DNA of 27,312 nucleotides from the NCBI GenBank assembly GCA_944327405.1, contig CALVHK010000004.1, positions 1-27,312 of the forward strand, read 5' to 3'. Both the position numbers and the translations under genes were made by a program. Origin of the DNA: an uncultured Bacilli bacterium (GTDB lineage Bacteria > Bacillota_I > Bacilli_A > RF39 > UBA660). Below are positions 8,017-15,699 of this stretch, one piece after another. Every line of letters begins with the position of its first letter. Position 1 is the stretch's first letter. The notes under the pieces are model-generated. The model saw only the letters and a list, made by a program, of their open reading frames with translations. It ran no database searches and was not told the origin of the DNA.

Positions 8017-9927
8017 ATGAAAAAAGTTATATTGAGTTTATTCCTGTTTTTTGTTCCAACTCTAGTTAATGCAGCGAATGTTGAGGTCACTGATTTTTTG
8101 GTTGATGCTTACATACTAGAAAATGGTGATGTTGAGGTTCATGAGTTAGTTGTTGCTGATGGTACGTTTAATTGGTTTGAAAGGGATCTTTTATATGCCA
8201 ATAGTGCCTTAGTAGATGGAGACAGTTTAGCTAATAATAGTATATATAATGCCAGTGATATTACTAACGTAACAATTAAAGCTAAATCTGTGGATAATGT
8301 TTCATTTGATACTTTTCAAGACACGGATTTTAATTCTTTTTCATTAGTTAGTTACGGAATGGATGGGGATTATAACGAATATACGCTAAGTCCTTTAACG
8401 CTTGGGTATCGCTATCGTATGTATTATTATACAAATAATAGCAAAACAGCATTCTATATTAAATATACCATTAAAGACGCTGTAGTCTTACATGAAGATG
8501 TAGCAGAACTCTATTGGACTTTTATTCCTGATGGGTTTGAAAATACTTTAAATAATGTTGAGATACAAGTTCATTTACCAGGTAGCGATCCCAGTGATTT
8601 ATTTCGCGTTTGGGCTCATGGTAATTTAGATGGTGAAATTGATTTTTCTAGTGATCGTGGTGTATATGCAACAATTAGTGAAGTATTAACAGGTGAGTCA
8701 GTTGACATTCGTTTGACTTTTAATCCTGATTTAGTAAATGTGGATGTAACAAAACAAAGTCATATGGAAGCTTTAGATAATATCATTGAAGTAGAAACCG
8801 AAAGGGCTGATGTTGCCAACGCTCTTAGAGCAACACTTAGATCCAAAAGAAATGTTGCTGTTGTTCTATCTTGGATTTTAATTGCCAGTACATTAGGTCT
8901 TGCCATATTTATTTTCTTGAAATATGGTAAAAGTCCGAAATCTAGTTATTATTCTAAATATAATCGTGAATTTATTGATGATTATAATGTCGAAGTTATC
9001 GACTATTTAATGAAAAGACAAATTACTCCTAATGCTTTATCAGCCTCTATCATGAACTTAATTTATAAGAAAAATATCAGTGTGAATGAAATGGCAACTG
9101 AGAAGAAAAAAGAGCATGATTATGAATTCACTTTAGAAAATCTAGATAATTTAAATGATAGTGAGCATATTTTAGTAGAATTTCTATTTGATAAAGTAGG
9201 CGTGGGAAAATTAAACGAGAAAAATCAAAAGAAGTTTACAACGATTGATTTAAAAAATTATGCGAATGGTACTAAGACATGCAATACTTTTATTAATAGT
9301 TATACCAAGTGGAAAAATAATGTATTACAAAAAGGAAAAGAACAATTATTCTTCGAGACAAGTGATGTTCCTAAAATACTAGGTATTATTATTTTATTTG
9401 TTTCTATCTTTCTACTTATGTATATAATTTCAAATGAAATAGATTACATACCAAGTTATATTGCCATCATACTTGCCATTATCTTCTTCATATACAGTTT
9501 AGCTGTCTATAAAAAGACCCAAAAGGGAAGTGAACATTATGCTAGATGGAATGCCTTTAAAAACTTTTTAAATGATTTTGGAGCATTCGACATAAAAGAA
9601 TTACCAGAAATCATTTTATGGGAAAGATATTTAGTGTATGCTACGATTTTTGGTCTAGCCGAAACCGTAGAGAAAAGTATGAATGTCCGAATTAATGAAA
9701 TGGATGTATCTGCTTTAGGCTATGATTATTATCCTACATTTACGTATATTCATATTAGTCCAATGATACACACCAGTTTTAACAATGCCATTAATAGTGC
9801 CTATAATAGGCAAGCTGCTAATTATGCCAATACGCATTCGAGAAGTTCTAGTGGCGGAGGCTTTGGAGGAGGATTCTCATCCGGAGGCGGCTTCGGAGGC
9901 GGCGGTGGAGGCGGCCGTTTCGGTTAA
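8017..9927 (+). CDS. DUF2207 family membrane protein with glycine-rich tail
   Basis: This predicted surface protein (636 aa) begins with a signal peptide (MKKVILSLFLFFVPTLVNA, cleavage likely after the Ala). A DUF2207 extracytoplasmic domain follows (about 20-275; VEVTDFLVDAYILENGDVEVHE is typical of the family). Next come a membrane helix (about 281-305), a cytoplasmic region with a winged-helix-like stretch, two further helices (about 452-470 and 478-500), and a Gly/Ser/Phe tail ending in GGGGGGGRFG. The reading frame is open back to 7816, but ATG 8017 has SD GAAAGGAA (8004-8011) and the signal peptide, so the upstream extension, which lies inside lemA, is not real. Function is unknown; the LemA-DUF2207 pairing is common in Gram-positives. 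The tail is a GC-rich patch in otherwise AT-rich DNA. Confidence 0.9.
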   Translation: MKKVILSLFLFFVPTLVNAANVEVTDFLVDAYILENGDVEVHELVVADGTFNWFERDLLYANSALVDGDSLANNSIYNASDITNVTIKAKSVDNVSFDTFQDTDFNSFSLVSYGMDGDYNEYTLSPLTLGYRYRMYYYTNNSKTAFYIKYTIKDAVVLHEDVAELYWTFIPDGFENTLNNVEIQVHLPGSDPSDLFRVWAHGNLDGEIDFSSDRGVYATISEVLTGESVDIRLTFNPDLVNVDVTKQSHMEALDNIIEVETERADVANALRATLRSKRNVAVVLSWILIASTLGLAIFIFLKYGKSPKSSYYSKYNREFIDDYNVEVIDYLMKRQITPNALSASIMNLIYKKNISVNEMATEKKKEHDYEFTLENLDNLNDSEHILVEFLFDKVGVGKLNEKNQKKFTTIDLKNYANGTKTCNTFINSYTKWKNNVLQKGKEQLFFETSDVPKILGIIILFVSIFLLMYIISNEIDYIPSYIAIILAIIFFIYSLAVYKKTQKGSEHYARWNAFKNFLNDFGAFDIKELPEIILWERYLVYATIFGLAETVEKSMNVRINEMDVSALGYDYYPTFTYIHISPMIHTSFNNAINSAYNRQAANYANTHSRSSSGGGFGGGFSSGGGFGGGGGGGRFG

Positions 9928-9941
9928 AATTTAGTCAACTT

Positions 9942-9968
9942 AAAAACCACTATTCATTAGTGGTTTTT
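9942..9968. terminator. bidirectional terminator between convergent genes
   Basis: An 11-bp perfect stem, AAAAACCACTA (9942-9952) with TAGTGGTTTTT (9958-9968), and a 5-nt loop form an A-flanked, T-flanked hairpin that works in both directions. It overlaps the last codons of the minus-strand transglutaminase gene. Confidence 0.9.
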
Positions 9969-10894
9969 AATTCGCTATAAATTGATTCATCAAAGATATG
10001 ATCTTCACTGGTAATATTAGCATCTGCCGTTCTAAGTTCTTCAGTATCAATTAAGAAATATTTATGATATAAATAATTTCCGCCATCACTACTTACTGGA
10101 TCATCCCAAGTAAGATCTAGATGCAACCATTCACCATTAACATTTACAGCATTCCACACATGACCTTCGGTATTTTCTTCGCTAGTCTTTGTTGTTGCTA
10201 CTTTGTAGTTATCATAGCCCATTTTCGTTAAAAATATAGCCATTAAATCTGTATAGCCATTACATGTGGCAGTCCCATTAAAAAGAGGACCATAAGCAAT
10301 ATAGCTTTTATTCTCATCACTATTTTCCAAATCGTATTGGGTATTATTAATAATATAATCATGAACGGCTTTAATCTTATCATAGTTATCTTCTAAATCC
10401 TCTGTTAAAATGGTATCTAACAACTCATCTACTTTGGCGCTTATTGCCTCTATTTCTTCATTTGTATATAAATAATTTACTTTTATAATAATTTCCCCAG
10501 AATCAGATATACTAGCTTCAATACTTGAAAAAGAATTAAAAGGATGAACGAAATTATTTAAATGTGTTAAAAGAGTTTTATCTCTTGTGATGTCTTTCAT
10601 ATCACTAACACAATCTGTATATTCCTTAGGACAATAAAACGTGAATGTAGATGTCCCACTATTAATAATGGTATACATAATGTCTAAAATATCTTCGATT
10701 CCATAAGGAGTGAAATGATCGGTATTAGCTACAAAAATATAATTATTCGTTTTATAGTAATCATTATCCACCACAATTTTATTCGTAGTTGTTTGATTCA
10801 AAAAAAACATGAGTCTATCCGTAATCGTATCAACATTTAATAAAACAACTAAAATACAAATTAATGAAATAATTGGAACTAATAATCTTTTCAT
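9950..10894 (-). CDS. membrane-anchored transglutaminase-like protein
   Basis: This 314-aa protein has one N-terminal membrane anchor (about 4-20, LLVPIISLICILVVLLNV), an extracytoplasmic region without recognised motifs, and a C-terminal transglutaminase-like (papain-fold) domain from about 170. The catalytic triad is visible: C211 in GTATCNGYT, H245 in EGHVWNAV and D260 in WLHLDLTWDDP. Such bacterial domains are cysteine peptidases or amidases/transferases acting on cell-surface proteins or peptides; the substrate is unknown. The start at 10894 has SD GGTGAA (10905-10900) beginning 6 nt after its -10 box. It is monocistronic, ending at the shared hairpin at 9942-9968. A second, larger transglutaminase-like surface protein lies at 23659 with a different architecture. 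Confidence 0.88.
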   Translation of the reverse strand: MKRLLVPIISLICILVVLLNVDTITDRLMFFLNQTTTNKIVVDNDYYKTNNYIFVANTDHFTPYGIEDILDIMYTIINSGTSTFTFYCPKEYTDCVSDMKDITRDKTLLTHLNNFVHPFNSFSSIEASISDSGEIIIKVNYLYTNEEIEAISAKVDELLDTILTEDLEDNYDKIKAVHDYIINNTQYDLENSDENKSYIAYGPLFNGTATCNGYTDLMAIFLTKMGYDNYKVATTKTSEENTEGHVWNAVNVNGEWLHLDLTWDDPVSSDGGNYLYHKYFLIDTEELRTADANITSEDHIFDESIYSELKTTNE

Positions 10895-10911
10895 CTTGCT
10901 TCACCACTATA

Positions 10912-10940
10912 AGTATAGCAAAAAAAAATGAAGCCAACAA
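10912..10940 (-). promoter_or_regulatory. promoter of the transglutaminase-like gene, inside the rpsT terminator
   Basis: TTGTTG (10940-10935) and TATACT (10917-10912) are separated by 17 bp. The -35 hexamer and spacer consist of the descending arm and T-tract of the rpsT terminator, so the two signals share the same bases. Confidence 0.6.
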
Positions 10941-10956
10941 TCATTTGTTACTTCAT
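10920..10956 (-). terminator. rpsT terminator
   Basis: On the minus strand ATGAAG pairs with CTTCAT and ACAA with TTGT around a 4-nt loop, followed by a run of nine T (10928-10920). The stop codon of rpsT lies within the hairpin. Confidence 0.8.
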
Positions 10957-11211
10957 ATTTTTAATTTTTGCTGATAATCTTGATTTTTGTCTATCAGATG
11001 TATTTTTCTTTACTAAACCTTTACTTACAGCTTGGTCTAAATATTTTTGTACATCTTTAAATAAAAGACTAGCTTTTTCCACGTCACTTGCTGCTATAGC
11101 TTTTTCTGTATCTTTAATCAAATTTTTAACTCTAGCTTTAAGTTCATGATTATTTTCTGTCTTTTTTGCTATAACCTTTATTGCTTTCTTAGAGCTTTTA
11201 ATATTTGCCAT
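10948..11211 (-). CDS. rpsT: 30S ribosomal protein S20
   Basis: This 87-aa basic helical protein is S20, a primary 16S rRNA-binding protein of the small subunit. It shows the typical N terminus MANIKSSKKAIK, the middle AAIAASDVEKASLLF-like helix and the conserved QKYLDQAVSKGLVKKN segment. The reading frame extends upstream to 11304, but ATG 11211 has SD AGAGGAG 8 nt upstream and matches the family start. Its promoter is at 11243-11271 and its terminator at 10920-10956, so it is a single-gene transcript, as is usual for rpsT. Confidence 0.97.
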   Translation of the reverse strand: MANIKSSKKAIKVIAKKTENNHELKARVKNLIKDTEKAIAASDVEKASLLFKDVQKYLDQAVSKGLVKKNTSDRQKSRLSAKIKNMK

Positions 11212-11242
11212 TTTTAAACTCCTCTCTTGTTCGTCAGTATCC

Positions 11243-11271
11243 ATTTTATCAGAATATTTACTATTTTTCAA
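11243..11271 (-). promoter_or_regulatory. SigA-type promoter of rpsT
   Basis: TTGAAA (11271-11266) and TAAAAT (11248-11243) are separated by 17 bp, giving a leader of about 25 nt. Confidence 0.7.
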
Positions 11272-11320
11272 GTTTTTTAAAACAAAATCATACGAAGTTA
11301 TCAAAAATATATGCTTTTTC

Positions 11321-11349
11321 GCATGATTTTAGTCCAATTACTCATACTA
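11321..11349 (+). promoter_or_regulatory. sigmaF/sigmaG-type sporulation promoter of gpr
   Basis: GCATG (11321-11325) and CATACTA (11343-11349) are separated by 17 bp. This fits the forespore pattern I recall from Bacillus subtilis (GYATR-like -35, CATnnTA -10), and no SigA-like pair is evident. Bacillus gpr is known to be read by sigmaF and sigmaG. The SD AAGGGTG (11352-11358) lies almost at the predicted start of the transcript. Confidence 0.6.
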
Positions 11350-11364
11350 ATAAGGGTGTTAACT

Positions 11365-12096
11365 ATGAAAAAAGCGTTTATGGATGTATCAAAAGTTTTA
11401 AAAGATAATTTATTTAAAATAGATGAAAAGAAGTGTAGAGGCTGCGTAATAAGTCATTTTAATGTAGATTATAAAAGTGAAAAATTAATTAAAAAAGTTC
11501 GTGGTGATTATTACACCATTACTTTTGACTATATAGACTTACACAAAAAAAGTAAAGTAATTAAAAAAGAGCTAATGAAAATATTAAATAGTTTATTTAA
11601 AGATTTAAAAACGAATGACCCTTTAATCATTGGCCTTGGAAATTCCAGTGTTTTATGTGACAGTTTAGGGGTAAAAACAACAAACAAAGTAATGGCAACC
11701 AATCATTTTACGGATTTCCTAAATCTTCCTAAAGTAGCGTTATTTAATCCGGAAGTAACTGAAAAAACAGGAATTAGTTCCTATAATCTAATTGAAATGG
11801 TTGTAAAAAACTTGAGTCCCAGTCTAATTATTATCATCGATTCTTTAGCTACAACAAATCCAATGTACCTAAATAATTGTATTGAAGTGAATAACACAGG
11901 CATCATTCCTGGAAGTGCTATCAAAGACAACAAAAAGATTGATGCAAACACATTTAATATACCAATTATTGCCATAGGTGTTCCTCTTGTATTAGAACAA
12001 GATAAATTCATGTATACAACTCCAAATGTTGGTGAAATAATTGATATAACTAGCACAATTATTAGTGATGCGTTAAATGATTTATTTTTTGAATAG
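11365..12096 (+). CDS. gpr: germination protease GPR homologue (short form)
   Basis: GPR degrades small acid-soluble spore proteins during germination; it is an unusual aspartate-dependent peptidase. The core matches the family: GLGNSSVLCDSLG with D99 (family GLGN...PDALG), VMATNHF (family VTRHL), KTGISSYNLIE, IIDSLAT with D159 (family IDALAS), NNTGIIPGSAI (family DTGIHPGSGV) and NIPIIAIGVP. Both catalytic aspartates of the Bacillus enzyme (Asp127 and Asp193) appear conserved. At 243 aa it lacks about 110 C-terminal residues of the roughly 370-aa Bacillus protein, and the N-terminal region is short, so control of zymogen activation may differ. The related YyaC family is less likely because the PGS and AIGVP motifs are GPR-like. 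ATG 11365 follows AAGGGTG by 6 nt. Confidence 0.88.
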   Translation: MKKAFMDVSKVLKDNLFKIDEKKCRGCVISHFNVDYKSEKLIKKVRGDYYTITFDYIDLHKKSKVIKKELMKILNSLFKDLKTNDPLIIGLGNSSVLCDSLGVKTTNKVMATNHFTDFLNLPKVALFNPEVTEKTGISSYNLIEMVVKNLSPSLIIIIDSLATTNPMYLNNCIEVNNTGIIPGSAIKDNKKIDANTFNIPIIAIGVPLVLEQDKFMYTTPNVGEIIDITSTIISDALNDLFFE

Positions 12097-12103
12097 TTAG
12101 AGA

Positions 12104-12132
12104 TTGTAATATAACTACATATCTGTTATACT
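12104..12132 (+). promoter_or_regulatory. promoter of the glycosyltransferase/ATP-grasp operon
   Basis: TTGTAA (12104-12109) and TATACT (12127-12132) are separated by 17 bp, with an extended -10 TG at 12124-12125. SD AGGTGG begins at 12139, 6 nt after the -10, so the leader would be about 10 nt. Confidence 0.75.
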
Positions 12133-12148
12133 TTAAACAGGTGGTAGT

Positions 12149-13297
12149 ATGAATATCTTAGTCATTCCGACGTGGTATCCTAATGGCGAAGACATGTTAA
12201 TGGGAATATATCACAAAGAATTTTGTGAAGCATTATCTAAGAGAGATAATATAAGAGTGAATATGTTATTTATTGAAAGAGAAAGATTAAGTAGTCCCCT
12301 AAAATATTTATTTATGAAGAAAAACTATGTAATAGAGGAAAACGGCTATAAAACATATGTAAAAAGAATGTTAAATGTTGAAAGGATTAATTTTGATATT
12401 CAAATAAATCGGTATGTTAAAGTCTTGGATAAAGCTTTTAATGCATATTTAAAAGAAAATCCTAAACCTGATGTAATTCATGCCATGGTAACCATACCAG
12501 CAGGATATGCAGCATGCATTCTTGGTGCAAAATATCATATTCCTGTTGTTGTAACCGAGCATGCAACATATTATAAAGATTTTTATAATCAAGACAAGAT
12601 GAAATATACTGAATTTGTTTTAAAAAATGCTTATTACACCTCAGTAAGCAAATACATGTTAAATGATCTACCAGACTATGTAAAGAATAGCAAGTGGCTT
12701 CCTAATTTAGTAGATACCAAAAGCTTCATGTTGAAAAGAAAAAAAATAAATGGTTTACACATAGCAAAAGTGTGTGCTTTTAGAAAAGGCAAAAGAGTTG
12801 AGGATTTGCTTTCAGCCTTAAAAATAATAGTTGACGAAAATAAAATAAGTGATGTATCTTTAACAATAGTAGGAGACGGTTATTTAAAAGAATTTTATCA
12901 AGAAAAATGTCGCGAATTAGGATTAGAACAATATGTAACTTTTACAGGAAGAAAAACGAAAGAAGAAATTGCTCAAATACTAAATGAAAGTAATATATTT
13001 GTCATAACAAGTAGTAATGAAACTTTTTGTATTCCAGGAATTGAAGCTCTAGCTAGTGGAATGCCTGTTGTATCAACAAAATGCTTTGGCCCAGAAGAAT
13101 ATATTGATAATAATTGTGGAAAATTAGTAGAAATAGGAGATACCAAACAATTAGCTCAAGCTATCATGGATGTGTATCAAAATATTAATTCTTATGATAT
13201 CAATTATTTAAGAAGTATTGCTAATCGCTATTCAGCCCAAAATGTCACAGATATAGCCATAAATATTTATAAAGAACTAATAAGAGAGGAAAAATAA
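12149..13297 (+). CDS. GT4-family glycosyltransferase
   Basis: This 382-aa cytosolic or membrane-associated GT-B enzyme transfers a sugar from an activated donor. The N-terminal domain starts MNILVIPTWYP, typical of family 4. The C-terminal GT1-like donor domain has KVCAFRKGKRVEDLL, LTIVGDGYLKE, VTFTGRKTKEE and the E-x7-E motif in NETFCIPGIEALASGMPVV. Donor and acceptor cannot be assigned. The stop is one base before the start of the ATP-grasp gene, so the pair is an operon. The partner belongs to a family often found in surface-polysaccharide loci, so a role in a cell-surface glycan or teichoic-acid-like polymer is inferred, not shown. Confidence 0.92.
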   Translation: MNILVIPTWYPNGEDMLMGIYHKEFCEALSKRDNIRVNMLFIERERLSSPLKYLFMKKNYVIEENGYKTYVKRMLNVERINFDIQINRYVKVLDKAFNAYLKENPKPDVIHAMVTIPAGYAACILGAKYHIPVVVTEHATYYKDFYNQDKMKYTEFVLKNAYYTSVSKYMLNDLPDYVKNSKWLPNLVDTKSFMLKRKKINGLHIAKVCAFRKGKRVEDLLSALKIIVDENKISDVSLTIVGDGYLKEFYQEKCRELGLEQYVTFTGRKTKEEIAQILNESNIFVITSSNETFCIPGIEALASGMPVVSTKCFGPEEYIDNNCGKLVEIGDTKQLAQAIMDVYQNINSYDINYLRSIANRYSAQNVTDIAINIYKELIREEK

Positions 13298-13298
13298 T

Positions 13299-14306
13299 AT
13301 GAGTATAATAAGTTATGCCTTAAAAGGAAATATGAAAAGATTTAATTCTAAATTAAACGAATTAGCGAAAAAAGAAAATAGAAGTAGAACAGGATTAAAA
13401 TTAAATTTTTTAAAGTGTTTTCTATTAATTGGAAGTGGTTATAGTGATTATCTAAATTATGAATTGTATAATAAGACCAATAAAGAAATCAAAGAGTATG
13501 CTTCAATTAAAGATCAAGACAAATTTTATGAAATAGTAAGTCCTTCTAAATATAAAACCTTTTTTACGATCAAAACCAACTTTTTAAAAAATTTTCAAGA
13601 ATATATTGATAGAGACTTCTTTGATAAAGGAACAATAGATGAACTAAGAGCTTTTTTAAAAAAACATGAATACTTTATGATAAAACCTTATGATGGACTA
13701 GGAGGTTCTGGAGTAGAAAAAATATATACAAAAGATATTAAAAATATAGAAGAATTTTGGCAAAAATTAAAAGAGGAAAAATTATTTCTAGAAGAATATG
13801 TAGTTCAACACGAGAAAATAAGTGAAATTTGTCGAAGCAGTGTAAATACTATTAGAATTATGACTTTTAGTTATAATGATAAAAGTGAAATTTTATTTGC
13901 TTGTATGCGTTTTGGAAATGGTACAGCTCCTGTCGATAATTTCCATCAAGGAGGCATGGCTTGTTTAATTGATTTAGACACCGGTAAATTAGTAGGACAA
14001 GCTTTTAACAAAAACTTAGATTATTTTGAAGTACATCCCAAGTCAAAAATAAAATTTGACGGATTTCAAATACCAAACTGGGATAAAGTAAAGAAACTCG
14101 TATTAGAAGCAGCTTTGGTAAATAAAAATATTCATGTTGTAGGCTGGGATGTAGCCGTAACCAAAGATGGTGCAACATTCATTGAAGGAAACCGAAGACC
14201 CGGATTTGACTTACCTCAAGTATTATCTAAAAGAGGGCGAAAAGATATTATGCGTCATTGTCTGAATATTATAAACGAAAACGAAAATACAAACTATAAA
14301 ATATAG
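13299..14306 (+). CDS. sugar-transfer-associated ATP-grasp protein
   Basis: This 335-aa soluble protein resembles the ATP-grasp family associated with surface-polysaccharide loci. Features seen: FMIKPYDGLGGSGVEKI (phosphate-binding lysine and glycine-rich loop), LFLEEYVVQHEKIS (hinge), SVNTIRIMTF, VDNFHQGGMACLIDL, and VVGWDVAVTKDGATFIEGNRRPG with the metal-binding D-x-E-x-N style end. Such enzymes ligate a carboxylate to an amine or hydroxyl; here probably an amino acid or similar group added to a glycan or its precursor, which is inference from family and neighbour. The start is ATG 13299, overlapping no gene, with SD AGAGAGGA 8 nt upstream. It ends near a 14-bp inverted repeat and a strong terminator. 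Confidence 0.85.
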   Translation: MSIISYALKGNMKRFNSKLNELAKKENRSRTGLKLNFLKCFLLIGSGYSDYLNYELYNKTNKEIKEYASIKDQDKFYEIVSPSKYKTFFTIKTNFLKNFQEYIDRDFFDKGTIDELRAFLKKHEYFMIKPYDGLGGSGVEKIYTKDIKNIEEFWQKLKEEKLFLEEYVVQHEKISEICRSSVNTIRIMTFSYNDKSEILFACMRFGNGTAPVDNFHQGGMACLIDLDTGKLVGQAFNKNLDYFEVHPKSKIKFDGFQIPNWDKVKKLVLEAALVNKNIHVVGWDVAVTKDGATFIEGNRRPGFDLPQVLSKRGRKDIMRHCLNIINENENTNYKI

Positions 14307-14308
14307 CC

Positions 14309-14408
14309 ATCTTGCCTATACAGCATATTAACACATTACATTTCATTATTTTTCTGTTTTATATGATATATTTGTTTACTTATATTCTTTTCTATGTATA
14401 GGCAAGAT
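14309..14408. repeat. 14-bp perfect inverted repeat with 72-nt AT-rich spacer
   Basis: ATCTTGCCTATACA (14309-14322) and TGTATAGGCAAGAT (14395-14408) are perfect complements. The spacer is T-rich and has no ORF. The element starts 3 nt after the ATP-grasp stop and ends 2 nt before a separate terminator hairpin. It may protect the 3' end of the mRNA, form a small RNA, or be a remnant of a small mobile element. Confidence 0.7.
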
Positions 14409-14410
14409 TT

Positions 14411-14441
14411 AAGCAAGAAAGTTAAATTTCTTGCTTTTTTT
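14411..14441 (+). terminator. terminator of the glycosyltransferase operon
   Basis: AAGCAAGAAA (14411-14420) and TTTCTTGCTT (14427-14436) form a perfect 10-bp stem with a 6-nt loop, followed by a T tract to 14441. Confidence 0.9.
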
Positions 14442-14485
14442 AGTAAAATAGCTACTTTTAGGTAGAATAAGTTCTAATTTTTTTG

Positions 14486-14491
14486 TATAAT
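14486..14491 (+). promoter_or_regulatory. -10 box of the cysteine desulfurase gene
   Basis: A consensus TATAAT lies 6 nt before SD AGGTGA (14498-14503). The -35 region (TAGAAT at 14463-14468) is weak. Confidence 0.55.
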
Positions 14492-14508
14492 AATATCAGG
14501 TGACATAG

Positions 14509-15639
14509 ATGATATATTTAGATTATAGTGCAACAACACCAATTGGCTTTGAAGTACTAGATACATACAATAAAACAAGTAAAGATTTTTTTGGAAATCC
14601 CAATTCTCTTCATGAACTAGGAGTAAAATCTAAAAATCTCATGAATAGTGCGACGAAACAAATCGCCGAAATATTAAATGTTAATGTTAGTGAAATCACA
14701 TACACGAGTGGAGCAACCATGTCAAACAATCTTGCTTTGATTGGTGCGGCCATGCATCATCATAAAAGAGGAAAACATATTATTGTATCCAAGCTGGAAC
14801 ATCCATCCATTTATGCCATATGTGATTATCTAGAGAGTTTAGGTTTTGAAATCAGTTATGTAAATAATGATGAAGAAGGACTAATTGATTTTGAAGACTT
14901 AAAAAATTTAATGAGGGAAGATACCATTTTAGTAAGTATTGGTGCAGTGAATAGTGAGTTAGGAATTAGGCAACCACTAAAGATGATCAGACAAATTATT
15001 AAGAAAGAAAATCCCAATACGATCTTCCACTCAGATATGACACAGGCGATAGGCAAAGTAAGTATCAGTATGCATGATGTCGATTTAGCTACATTTACGG
15101 CCCATAAAATATATGGACCAAAAGGAATAGGGGTATTATACAAAAGTAATAATGTCGAAATATCACCCATTTTATTTGGCTCAGGCAAAACAAATATGCT
15201 AAATCCTGGAACACCAGCTGTGCCTCTAATCGTTGCTTTATCTAAAGCTTTAAGACTCGCAACAACAGATATCGAAAAAAGAGAAAGATTTATTGAAAGA
15301 CTAAACTTAAAAGTTGTTGATGCCCTAAAAAAATATAATGGCGTAATGATTAATAAGACGAAATACAGTATTCCTCATATTCTAAATATTAGTTTGAGAA
15401 ATATTAAAGCGGAAACCTTCTTGCATGCTCTAGAAGAATTTGAAGTTTATATAAGCTCTAATACGGCTTGCTCTAGTGCAACTTTGTCTAGTTCAGTTAT
15501 GGCAGTATATAACGACAAGGTTCGTGCTTCATCAACTTTAAGAATTAGTTTATCTCACTTAACAACAACCGATGAAATAAACAAATTTATCAGTTATTTT
15601 GATCAAATTTATCGTAAGCTTAGTGGACTACATAATTAA
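14509..15639 (+). CDS. nifS: NifS/IscS-type cysteine desulfurase, probable sulfur donor for ThiI
   Basis: This 376-aa PLP enzyme converts cysteine to alanine and passes the sulfur as a persulfide. It starts MIYLDYSATTP, binds PLP through K200 (TAHKIYGPKG), has the family's HS-x-x-TQAIG segment (HSDMTQAIGK) and carries the persulfide cysteine C321 in SSNTACSSA. The usual GGGQE-like segment reads FGSGKTNMLNPGTP. It is directly followed by thiI, matching the Bacillus nifZ-thiI pair in which a dedicated desulfurase feeds tRNA 4-thiouridine synthesis. No iscU or suf scaffold is adjacent, which supports the tRNA role over general Fe-S assembly. ATG 14509 follows AGGTGA by 5 nt. Confidence 0.94.
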   Translation: MIYLDYSATTPIGFEVLDTYNKTSKDFFGNPNSLHELGVKSKNLMNSATKQIAEILNVNVSEITYTSGATMSNNLALIGAAMHHHKRGKHIIVSKLEHPSIYAICDYLESLGFEISYVNNDEEGLIDFEDLKNLMREDTILVSIGAVNSELGIRQPLKMIRQIIKKENPNTIFHSDMTQAIGKVSISMHDVDLATFTAHKIYGPKGIGVLYKSNNVEISPILFGSGKTNMLNPGTPAVPLIVALSKALRLATTDIEKRERFIERLNLKVVDALKKYNGVMINKTKYSIPHILNISLRNIKAETFLHALEEFEVYISSNTACSSATLSSSVMAVYNDKVRASSTLRISLSHLTTTDEINKFISYFDQIYRKLSGLHN

Positions 15640-15655
15640 TTTGTAGTTCTTTTAA

Positions 15656-15684
15656 TTTACAAAAGATAGATTTTCAAGTATAAT
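15656..15684 (+). promoter_or_regulatory. SigA-type promoter of thiI
   Basis: TTTACA (15656-15661) and consensus TATAAT (15679-15684) are separated by 17 bp. Transcription would start near 15691, leaving about 9 nt before ATG 15700. Confidence 0.7.
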
Positions 15685-15699
15685 ACTCATGTGATGTTT

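Noticed and set aside
9850..9925. GC-rich repeat-like patch at the end of the DUF2207 gene
   Set aside because: It is explained by a Gly-rich protein tail typical of this family, not a separate DNA repeat or transfer.
11212..11304. 31-residue upstream extension of rpsT
   Set aside because: The region holds the rpsT promoter and SD; the family starts at MANIKSS.
14856..15188. 110-codon open frame on the minus strand within the desulfurase gene
   Set aside because: It is the shadow of a well-supported PLP enzyme, with no family resemblance or SD.
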